The notes beneath the pieces were generated by a model. That model made no database searches and was not told the DNA's origin. It saw only the letters and a list, made by a program, of their open reading frames with translations. A DNA stretch of 33,489 nucleotides from contig JAPORY010000088.1 of the NCBI GenBank assembly GCA_026709985.1, positions 1 through 33,489 on the forward strand, read 5' to 3'. Position numbers and translations under genes: made by a program. The stretch's first letter is position 1; each line of letters begins with the position of its first letter. The DNA is from Aestuariivita sp. GTDB lineage: Bacteria; Pseudomonadota; Alphaproteobacteria; Rhodobacterales; Rhodobacteraceae. Positions 1 to 7,549 of the stretch are shown piece after piece.

Positions 1-346
1 ATAATGAACCGCCGCAATGCATCCGAGTGAAATGTTCCCACGAGTCCTTCTCCACAAAAGTATGCCGCTTCATTGGACCAAAAATTTGGTAAAAGGGTAA
101 TGTTTGATAATTTACAGCACGATTTCTAAGGCCTCGACGCTTTGGATGTTTGTTTGCTGCTTGGGACCCGTAGTCGTTAAGTTTCGGCGCAATGTTTTCC
201 CACATCAATTGAAATTCTAATGAGTCGTTGAGATGACCGACATGCGCCGCCCAGAGTGTGCTGGATTTAAAATGCCCTTGAGGGCGCTGAGGTTTGTATA
301 GTGAAATAATTCGCGTGGTCTTTTTGCGAACTTCCTTGCTTCGCAA
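1..346 (-). CDS. Unrecognised protein, partial at left edge
   Basis: An open minus-strand frame enters at base 346 with a possible TTG start just after an in-frame TGA, and stays open to base 1, so the gene is cut by the window edge. The roughly 115 visible residues read like real protein, with balanced composition and stretches such as TLWAAHVGHLNDSLEF and RRGLRNRAVNYQTLPFYQ. I do not recognise the family. It has no signal peptide or membrane segment. The start is uncertain because no clear ribosome binding site is visible. Confidence 0.4.
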   Translation of the reverse strand, partial: MRSKEVRKKTTRIISLYKPQRPQGHFKSSTLWAAHVGHLNDSLEFQLMWENIAPKLNDYGSQAANKHPKRRGLRNRAVNYQTLPFYQIFGPMKRHTFVEKDSWEHFTRMHCGGSL

Positions 347-385
347 TCATTGGGTATGGTTTCGTCCGATTACGCAGTGGCGGCA

Positions 386-564
386 ATGGACATCGCGAGC
401 ATCACGATCCGCAATCTGACCGTAATCTGGGCGACGTGAAGACTCGGCTTCGTAAGTGGGCGGCAGGCAATGGCCATTTGATGGAAGAAGAGGCGCGATT
501 GATGCTGCGCTCGGCGGTCGGCCAAGAGGCCGAGCTGGAGAATCTGGCCGCCTTCAGCCATTAG
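386..564 (+). pseudogene. FitA/VapB-like antitoxin remnant
   Basis: The plus strand encodes an N-terminus reading M-D-I-A-S-I-T-I-R-N-L. It then shifts frame near base 424, after which about 46 residues follow, including TRLRKWAAGNGHLMEEEARL and LRSAVGQEAE, up to a TAG at 562-564. This is the usual pattern of a FitA-type ribbon-helix-helix antitoxin: a SITIRNL strand followed by a MEEEAR helix. Protein-like sequence continues in the same frame past the TAG (PYGDGELELPP), as expected of the antitoxin tail. One frameshift and one nonsense codon make it a pseudogene. Its partner toxin remnant follows directly. Confidence 0.55.
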
Positions 565-643
565 TGCTTCGTGCCCTACGGCGACGGGGAGTTGGAACTG
601 CCGCCGTGCAGACCCACGCGTGAGCCGCCGTGTTTCGATTGCG

Positions 644-745
644 GCGACGGCAAAGCTGGTATTCGATACGAATGTGCTTGCCGAGTTTACGCGGTCTAAG
701 CCGAATACCGTGATCACGTCGTGGTTCGTGGAACGAAGAGATTGA
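644..745 (+). pseudogene. PIN-domain toxin (FitB/VapC-like) N-terminal remnant
   Basis: The frame ending at the TGA at 743-745 reads LVFDTNVLAEFTRSKPN and then VITSWFVE. This matches the start of FitB/VapC PIN-domain ribonucleases, where the Asp of the FDTNV motif binds the catalytic metal. Only about 30 residues of a usual ~130-140 remain, with no good start codon and no C-terminal catalytic acids downstream. Together with the preceding antitoxin remnant it is a dead type II toxin-antitoxin locus. Confidence 0.5.
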
Positions 746-2170
746 ACCTGTAACTTATGGGTAAGGACGGGATCTCCGAAGGTTCCTTGACAGTCCATCC
801 TACAGCTTTCCGATGATCTCAGATCCCCGCTAGTCCAATCAGGCCTCACTATAAGGGCCCGATCAGAACCACCCCCGCTGCGACTAACACGAAGGCACCA
901 ACATTGTGGGTCCCGGGGCTCAATAGATCGCTTCACTGTCCGCTGTGTATGTCCCACAACTTCACGGCCGGCATCACCACTTGCTTTGCTACACGCGCTG
1001 GCGGGCTGCGCCTTAACAGGACGAGAGTCAAAGTCGATTGACCAAGATGACTGGTTTCAATCCATGTTATCCGCCAATCCAAGGCTTAACCTGGCACAAA
1101 TCAGTTACATTTTGTCATTGATCAGGGGCGGCCGATGAACAAAAACTTCAGCGAGCGTCCCCTTTAATTGTGCGCTCATACAGCATACGTTGATTTGGTA
1201 CAGCTATTCCTGATGGGACAAGGAAACCAAGATCTGACACAATCGCCCCACATAGGTTTGATCAAATGGCACTTTTCTACTGACGCTAGAAGACCAAAAT
1301 TACTGCTAAATTTTAAATTGGACTGTTTTTGATCTTTGGGAGAACTGTGATGGATTGTGGTGCTGATCAGTTTTGTACATTACTTGCCACGCTAATCTTT
1401 AGATAGCGGTCACTTTCTGATGAGTTGATCACTCATTATTCTAACGTAAAAGCTTAATTCCAGAATGAAGAAAACCCCCGAAATTCGACAAAATAACGAA
1501 CTTTGTCATAGGACGAGAAGAACACGACCTAAAATCAATCAAACACAACTATTCTTTTCCCAAAACGACCATATTGTCCGTGGCAAGGGTTCCATGCCAG
1601 GATCACACCCTACCCTTAAACATAAACCCGTCGATTCTCCTATAGTCATGGCACTAACGAATGTTACACTTGCTTGAGTGTACGCCACTCTATCAACAGT
1701 GCTATTTGATACGACGTTCGGATTGAAGGTTTCTAAGCATTGGAAAACAGCCCCTTCGCACATCAGCTATGAAGAAATTAAATGATGGCGAACATAGAAC
1801 GGCACTTGAGATTAGCCCACGCACGAAATCAAGGTTTTCTTGACGGAATCTGGTCTAATCCGCCCATTGGACTGCTTCGGTCATCAAAATATGAGCTGCT
1901 TGCCTTGCAAATACCGGTCTGACTGATCCCCTTTCAAAGCAAAGGTTCCTATCGAAGATCAACCAGAAGGCTCGGCGCGACGAGTGATTAACCAACAGAC
2001 CTCCTTTCTTGACGCACTCGGGAACATAGAATATCAAGCGGCCTAATGATTGGGAGTCTGCTGCCGATTCAAGATCCCGAAGTTCTTGAGTGACTTGGCG
2101 CGCACAAACTATGCTTCAACTGTTCACAACCAATACGAAATGAGCAAAGCGATATTTCAACGGAACTATC
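746..2170. other. Gene-poor stretch, no intact gene seen
   Basis: I see no intact gene or RNA here. Two short protein-like scraps occur. One is a minus-strand tail between about 840 and 930 reading NVGAFVLVAAGVVLIGPL before a stop, which resembles a membrane helix. The other is a plus-strand piece near 985-1130 containing LALLHALAGCALTG, which resembles a lipoprotein signal but has no start codon. Both could be decayed genes or chance. The remainder is AT-richer and shows no motif I can name. Confidence 0.3.
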
Positions 2171-3712
2171 ATGACGACCAGCTACGAATTTGACGACGAT
2201 CTGTATCCTGGCACAACCGCCGTCTTTATTCGGGCAACATGGTATGGTCACGGTACCTATACGGGCAGCGGGGTGCTCGTTGGGCGCAATGACATTCTGA
2301 CAGCAGCCCACGTAATCTATGATGTCGCCCTGGGCGGCATCGCCGATCGCATTGAGTTATTCCCATCGTATGATCCCGACACATTCTTCAACCAGACCGT
2401 CGAATGGTCCGTCGTGCATTATTTTCCTAATTTTGATCCTGACGGCGACGGTGCGCTTTTTCCCGGCGATTTCAACTCAGGCACACTAGGTCAGACCGAA
2501 CTCGATATCGCTCTTTTCACCCTTAGCGAGGCCGCCGGGGATATCTACGGCTATATGGGGATTGACTATGACTTCGATGGCGGAAGCGTGGGTGTTGTAG
2601 GGTATCCAGGAATTTATGGCTTACAACCGATATATGACGAAGGCTCGGTAAGAAAGGCTTTCTTCAATGATTCAGCCTTTCTCTATAATCGTGACATAGA
2701 GGTAAACCCTGGCAACTCCGGTGGCCCGATCTTCTATGACTACGGTTTCGGGCCTTATGTCGTCGGTATCGTGTCTACAGGTATCGCCGCCGTCAACGTT
2801 GCCGGTCATTTTTACTGGTTGAGAGATTATATCCGCGATAATGATGTGGCAATCGGCGGCGGCACCTTCGACCCAAACGCAGAGATAAGCCCCAGCCTAA
2901 ACGACGGCGACAACCGATGGAACGTGACGGTTGATGACAGTTTTCTCAACGGTATGGGTGGCTTCGATACTGCCTTATTTTCATTCGCGACAACTGATAC
3001 ACGGGCCTGGGTACGCCGTGACGGGATTGAAGTAAATGCCCAGGTTGCTGGTAATCATACAGACGTCTGGCTTGTAAACTTTGAGGAATTCGAATTTACC
3101 GATCGTTCTTTGCTCCTATCCGAGTATAACAACGTCGTGGCGATTAATCCCGCCCAATTCGAGGATTTAGTCAAACTCTACGTCGCTTACTTTGACCGTG
3201 CGCCTGACGCACTGGGGATTTACTACTGGGCAGATAAACTGGTAGAAGGAACATCCTTAGAGCAGATTTCAAAGGATTTTTTTAACAGTCTGGAGGCACG
3301 AGCCCTCTACGGCGATGCCTCAAATATCAATAGCTTCGTTGCGTCGGTCTATGAAAATGTTCTTGGCCGAACTTTTGATCAAGAGGGTTTCCTATATTGG
3401 TCGAATGAATTGCGGTTTGGCAACCTCTCGTCGGGCCAGTTTGTGCTTGAAATAATCCGGGGTGCTCAGGGCGATGATATCACGTATCTTGAACAAAAGA
3501 AGGATCTGGGGCTCTATTATTCTGCCATACTCGGACTATCTGACGGCTCGGATGCACAGAACATCATGCACATATTCGGCAATCAAGAAACCTCTAACCT
3601 AACTGGCGCGAAGACCGCAGCCGATAATCACTTTCGTGATGCAATTCAGCCCGATGCTAACGAATTCATTGTACATCTCGTGGGGGTCGTAGATGATCCC
3701 TTTGGCAATTGA
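2171..3712 (+). CDS. Trypsin-like serine protease with C-terminal DUF4214-like region
   Basis: The 513-residue protein has a chymotrypsin-fold protease domain at about residues 15-225. The triad is visible as His47 in LTAAHV, Asp112 in ELDIALF and Ser183 in NPGNSGGP, so it should be active. Residues about 225-320 form a linker with Asp-rich stretches. Residues about 335-470 contain two repeats of the type found in DUF4214 proteins (YFDRAPDALGIYYWADKL and VLGRTFDQEGFLYWSNEL), a family common in secreted RTX, adhesin and S-layer proteins. No Sec or TAT signal peptide is present, so export through a type I system is plausible but not shown. The ATG lacks a strong Shine-Dalgarno site. It stands alone, flanked by gene-poor DNA. 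Confidence 0.85.
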   Translation: MTTSYEFDDDLYPGTTAVFIRATWYGHGTYTGSGVLVGRNDILTAAHVIYDVALGGIADRIELFPSYDPDTFFNQTVEWSVVHYFPNFDPDGDGALFPGDFNSGTLGQTELDIALFTLSEAAGDIYGYMGIDYDFDGGSVGVVGYPGIYGLQPIYDEGSVRKAFFNDSAFLYNRDIEVNPGNSGGPIFYDYGFGPYVVGIVSTGIAAVNVAGHFYWLRDYIRDNDVAIGGGTFDPNAEISPSLNDGDNRWNVTVDDSFLNGMGGFDTALFSFATTDTRAWVRRDGIEVNAQVAGNHTDVWLVNFEEFEFTDRSLLLSEYNNVVAINPAQFEDLVKLYVAYFDRAPDALGIYYWADKLVEGTSLEQISKDFFNSLEARALYGDASNINSFVASVYENVLGRTFDQEGFLYWSNELRFGNLSSGQFVLEIIRGAQGDDITYLEQKKDLGLYYSAILGLSDGSDAQNIMHIFGNQETSNLTGAKTAADNHFRDAIQPDANEFIVHLVGVVDDPFGN

Positions 3713-3924
3713 TGATGCTTGGCGGCTTCTAAGTGAGGTTAGCAGTCGACTCAAAGCCTAACGCTGTCTTAACTACTCAGCACCCCAAATCAGTTTGTGC
3801 CGAAGTTTGCGAAGTTAGACCAACGGACGACACAAAGCTTAATATTTGACTAAGTATCGCCATTTGCGCAATCGAACGGTGGTGTTTGGGGCGAATCTTG
3901 TATGGGGTACGATATATTGTGCCT

Positions 3925-4098
3925 TTATGCTACCAGCGCTAGGCGAATCGCACGGTTGCCATTGGCTGGCGCTTTTGGAACCCAGTCGCATTGGTGATTT
4001 AAGCGTGGCACAAGATCTTCCCAAGCCCGATCAAAGCGACCAAACTTGCAAAGGGCGCGGATGCTCTCGGAGAAAGCAAGTTTGACGGTGAGGTTGTA
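3925..4098 (-). pseudogene. C-terminal protein fragment, family unknown
   Basis: A 57-codon minus-strand frame between two stops reads like the C-terminal end of a protein (LAFSESIRALCKFGRFDRAW, then PAPANGNRAIRLALVA-like residues, then TAA). It has no start codon and stops interrupt the frame just upstream. I do not recognise the family. It may be a truncated gene, or a chance frame of unusually protein-like composition. Confidence 0.25.
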
Positions 4099-4182
4099 TT
4101 ACTGGAAGCTTTTGAGGCCTCACCGATTTCTGTTAATTGAGTATAATATCAGACCGGTAGCAAAGTCAAACAAGTTGCGCGT

Positions 4183-4431
4183 GTGAGAACAGTCTTGCGG
4201 CTGAAAGTTGGGAAAACTGCGGGTCTCGCCGAATTAAGCATCGGGGCAATTCGTGACCTGAAGCTTGATGTATTGGAAAGTCCATTGGACGCAACCGATA
4301 GCTGGCCTTCGGTACCATGTCACGCAGAGATCGTAGGCATTTCAAGTAATTTGGAGAAACAGAGTCTGGTTTATGAACTGCTCTCAGACCGAGCAATTTC
4401 CAAATATCCAGCTAATTCGGAAACCAATTAG
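4183..4431 (+). CDS. Small hypothetical protein or fragment
   Basis: This 82-codon frame starts at a GTG and ends with TAA. The composition looks genuine, with segments such as LRLKVGKTAGLAELSIG, then LDVLESPLDA and PCHAEIVGISS. The frame is open for about ten codons upstream of the GTG, so the true start is uncertain and this may be the remains of a longer gene. No signal peptide or membrane segment is present. No function can be assigned. Confidence 0.35.
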   Translation: MRTVLRLKVGKTAGLAELSIGAIRDLKLDVLESPLDATDSWPSVPCHAEIVGISSNLEKQSLVYELLSDRAISKYPANSETN

Positions 4432-5340
4432 TCGGCTAGAATATAGCCGATATCATTACCGTATCCTTTTTTGATCGTGGGAGAAGAATGGCTCATCCGT
4501 TCGTATCTCACCTTTGATTAGGGTAGGCTGTTACCGCAATTCCGCTTCCAACATGTCGGAGACTTTTCTTCTCGTGTCTTCAACATCAGAGCGCTGTGAC
4601 TGTGATCAAAGTACGGTCGCGGTTTGCTAGTGGGAGTTACTGACAGGGAAGAAATTGGCTGACGAAAGGTCAGGTACTTAGAAATGGTAATAGGTCGAAG
4701 GCTCCAAAGGGGTGATACCCATATCCAGAGACAAACAGCCTTTTCGAGTAGTTTTTCTACCTTCTAGAAATTAGAATTTAGGTCTAAACTGATAGTGGGG
4801 CGCACACTGAAAGCGCTGTGAAAAGAGGCTTAATTCGCATTAACGCCAAAGCCCAACTTTCTAACCTGAACTAGCGTTCAGCGACCTGAAGATGAAAACC
4901 CGCTTTGTAAGTTCCAGTGTGAACAAAGCAATTTCGAGAGATTAATGTTCGAAACGGAACTCCAAATGGATAGGCATTTCACAGCCATCTTTGTTTACGA
5001 TTTATGTCGCCTAATTTTAGTGCCAATATTGAGATCGACTTAATTGAAGGAAAAGATGTCCAGACGTGTCCTTGATAGCTTTCACTATCAGCCCGACAAT
5101 CGGCAAGATCGAAGATAACCAACCCGCTAGCGACAACAACTAGGAAACAGTTACCGCAGGCGGTGGAGACAAAATCAAACAGCGCATAGATGACCAGATA
5201 TATGGTTGAACTTGCGCCATAGTTCTAATTGGAATGAACGCTATGGGTCGGAATTTGAATAAATTGCAACTGATAATGAAATTCCATTATACCGGAATGC
5301 CACCATGACGAGAAGGTGGCAATAGCGTTGCATTCGGACG
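4432..5340. other. Gene-poor stretch
   Basis: I see no supported gene in these ~900 bases. One minus-strand frame around 5020-5220 reads as a possible membrane segment (IYLVIYALFDFVSTACGN) but has no start codon, so it is not called. No clear terminator for hemC is visible beyond weak inverted sequences. Confidence 0.3.
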
Positions 5341-6282
5341 TTAATCGCTAAAGAAATCTGACCCAATCTTGGCCAGTATACTTTGAGCAAGTTCACGTCC
5401 AATTTCCTTGCCGTCCTCGATCGGACCAGACAAACGATCGCCAATAACTTCAGAACCGTCGGGACGAAGAACTTCCCCACGCATTGATAAGTTGCTGCCC
5501 TTTATCTCCGCAAGTCCAGCGATTGGTGTTTCACAGGATCCGTCAAGCGTGGCAAGAAAGGACCTCTCAGCGACAAGCTGTTGCGCCGTTCGGGGGTCAT
5601 GAATCGCCATTAGTAGGTCTGCGACATAGCTATCGTGACTGCGCCGCTCAATGCCGATTGCTCCCTGAGCGACTGCGGGTAACATGATATCGGGGTCAAT
5701 TGGGTAGGCTGGAACTTTTGTCAAAGCCAGCCGATTGATTCCCGCGACCGCGAGAAAGGTACAATCAGCGACGCCGTCAGAGAGTTTCTTCAAGCGGGTC
5801 TGCAGGTTGCCACGAAATTCCACAACATTGAGATCGGATCGTCGATGCAAAACCTGAGCACGTCGTCGCAGGCTTGAGGTTCCAACTGTTAGCCCAGAGG
5901 GCAAGTCCGCTAAGTTGCTCGCATGTTTGGAAATAAAGGCATCGCGCACATCCTCACGTGGCAAGTAGACATCAAGGGTTAATCCAGGGGGCTGCTCAGT
6001 CGGCATATCTTTCATTGAGTGTACAGCGATATCAATTGTGTTAGATAGAAGCGCTTCTTCAATCTCACGCGTAAACAGCCCTTTGCCGCCGATCTCCCGC
6101 AACGGGCGATTATGAATGAGATCTCCCGTGACTTTTATAATAATAATTTGCAGCGTGTCTTCGGATAAACTAAAGGTGTCCATTAGCCGGTGTCGGCACT
6201 CATGAGCTTGCGCGAGTGCTAAGGGAGAGCCACGAGTTCCGATCCTGAGTGGTCGGTCAGAGGAAGGGAGGGATGAAGGCAT
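5341..6282 (-). CDS. hemC: Porphobilinogen deaminase (hydroxymethylbilane synthase)
   Basis: HemC joins four porphobilinogen molecules into hydroxymethylbilane, feeding heme and bacteriochlorophyll synthesis in the cytosol. The ~313-residue length is normal. Visible marks are IGTRGSPLALAQA near the N-terminus, IAVHSMKDMPT with the catalytic Asp near residue 92, TSSLRRRAQ, and LDGSCETPIAG with the Cys near residue 250 that carries the dipyrromethane cofactor. The ATG at 6282 is preferred over the adjacent TTG at 6285. It is divergent from hemE with about 96 bases between them, so the two may share a control region. I saw no PpsR-type site there. Confidence 0.96.
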   Translation of the reverse strand: MPSSLPSSDRPLRIGTRGSPLALAQAHECRHRLMDTFSLSEDTLQIIIIKVTGDLIHNRPLREIGGKGLFTREIEEALLSNTIDIAVHSMKDMPTEQPPGLTLDVYLPREDVRDAFISKHASNLADLPSGLTVGTSSLRRRAQVLHRRSDLNVVEFRGNLQTRLKKLSDGVADCTFLAVAGINRLALTKVPAYPIDPDIMLPAVAQGAIGIERRSHDSYVADLLMAIHDPRTAQQLVAERSFLATLDGSCETPIAGLAEIKGSNLSMRGEVLRPDGSEVIGDRLSGPIEDGKEIGRELAQSILAKIGSDFFSD

Positions 6283-6378
6283 CAAGATGAGTTCTCTACT
6301 AAGAGTTAAAAATTGCTGGGGCTTCGGAATCTCATTTCTACAATTTAGGCGGGACGGTTAGGTCCCTTGAGGAACGAA

Positions 6379-7422
6379 ATGGTTGAGGAAAAACTACTAC
6401 TGCGAGCGCTGAGAGGTGAGACACTCTCTGTTCCTCCAATTTGGATGATGCGTCAAGCCGGTCGCTATCTGCCCGAATATCGTGAAACGCGAAAAAAAGC
6501 CGGTGATTTCTTATCACTTTGCTATAACAGTGAACTTGCGGCCGAAGTAACCCTACAACCAATCCGACGTTTTGGTTTTGACGCCGCCATTGTCTTTGCT
6601 GACATCCTTCTTGTTCCGCAGGCCTTAGGGTCCGACTTGTGGTTTGTTTCAGGAGAGGGCCCCCGCTTATCACAGTTTTCCAGTGAAGCACACTTCATAC
6701 GCATGACAAATACTGAGGATATTCATGCCACCTTGGCACCGGTGTATCAGACTATTCGCCTCGTGCGCAAAGAACTCAATGCCAAAGTAGCTTTGATCGG
6801 CTTTGCCGGGGCACCTTGGACAGTGGCGACATATATGATTGCGGGTCGTGGTACCCCTGATCAAGCCCCTGCGCATAAATTCATTGCAGAAAATGAACCG
6901 CTCTTTGGACAGTTGATTACGCGATTATCCCACGCAACAATCGAATATCTTTCGATGCAGATTAAAGCGGGAGCAGATTGTGTGAAGATATTCGATAGTT
7001 GGGCGGGGTCTCTACCGGCGGAATACTTCGAAAAATATGCCGTCGAACCGTGTCGTGAAATTAGCCAAACCATCAAGCAACGTTTTCCACAGATCCCCGT
7101 GATCGTGTTTCCGCGATCGGCAGGAAACCGCTATATCGGTTTTGCTAAGAAAACTGGCGCAGATTGTGTAGCACTTGATGAGACGCTGTCATTGGCATGG
7201 TGCGCTGAAAAAATCCAAGTGGACGGTTGTGTCCAAGGAAATCTAGCCCCAAAACATATGGTAACGGGGGGACAAGCGTTGTTTGACGAAACCCGCGACA
7301 TTATTGACCAGTTCTCTGGTGGTCCTCATATCTTTAATCTCGGACACGGCATTACGCCGGATGCGAAGATTGACAATGTACACGCGATGATTGAGACGGT
7401 AAGGGGTAGCAAGTCGGTCTGA
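6379..7422 (+). CDS. hemE: Uroporphyrinogen decarboxylase
   Basis: HemE removes the four acetate carboxyls of uroporphyrinogen III to give coproporphyrinogen III. The 347-residue product has the family signature [17 protein letters not shown] near the start, [12 protein letters not shown] with the conserved substrate-binding Asp, and [10 protein letters not shown] in the middle. The C-terminus, [18 protein letters not shown], is typical. The start at ATG 6379 is chosen because GAGGA lies a few bases upstream. A TTG at 6367 is in frame but would overlap that ribosome binding site. It is followed by a tRNA gene. Confidence 0.96.
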   Translation: MVEEKLLLRALRGETLSVPPIWMMRQAGRYLPEYRETRKKAGDFLSLCYNSELAAEVTLQPIRRFGFDAAIVFADILLVPQALGSDLWFVSGEGPRLSQFSSEAHFIRMTNTEDIHATLAPVYQTIRLVRKELNAKVALIGFAGAPWTVATYMIAGRGTPDQAPAHKFIAENEPLFGQLITRLSHATIEYLSMQIKAGADCVKIFDSWAGSLPAEYFEKYAVEPCREISQTIKQRFPQIPVIVFPRSAGNRYIGFAKKTGADCVALDETLSLAWCAEKIQVDGCVQGNLAPKHMVTGGQALFDETRDIIDQFSGGPHIFNLGHGITPDAKIDNVHAMIETVRGSKSV

Positions 7423-7472
7423 CACTCGCCTTGACGGACGGATCGTGCCGGCATAGATCATTTGATGTTTGG

Positions 7473-7549
7473 GGCGTGGTAGCTCAGTTGGTGAGAGCGC
7501 CGGATTCATAACCCGGAGGTCGGCGGTTCAAGTCCGCCCCACGCTACCA
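7473..7549 (+). tRNA. tRNA-Met (CAU), elongator type
   Basis: The 77-base cloverleaf includes an encoded CCA. The acceptor strands GGCGTGG and CCACGCT pair with a G-U first pair. The D arm GCTC/GAGC and the T arm GGCGG/CCGCC with loop TTCAAGT are intact. The anticodon CAT is at 7507-7509 in the loop TTCATAA. The first acceptor pair is present, which favours elongator over initiator, although a lysidine-type tRNA-Ile with the same anticodon cannot be excluded by eye. The anticodon stem has an A-C mismatch at its inner pair (7504 and 7512). The 3' 22 bases overlap the end of the convergent RND gene. Confidence 0.9.

Noticed and set aside
840-930. Minus-strand membrane-helix-like tail ending GVVLIGPL
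   Set aside because: It is only about 27 residues with no start or family signature, and may be chance.
370-957. 195-codon minus-strand open frame
   Set aside because: It is antisense to the FitAB-like remnants on the plus strand, and its translation is Arg/Ser-rich with no family resemblance, so it is a shadow of the decayed locus.
985-1130. Plus-strand lipoprotein-like stretch (LALLHALAGCALTG)
   Set aside because: No start codon precedes it and the frame is short; suggestive but not enough to call a gene.
1855-2037. 60-codon minus-strand frame with a protein-like middle
   Set aside because: It has no ribosome binding site or recognisable motif and lies in AT-rich gene-poor DNA.
5020-5220. 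Minus-strand hydrophobic frame (IYLVIYALFDFV...)
   Set aside because: No start codon, and a stop precedes it directly; hydrophobic runs arise easily by chance.
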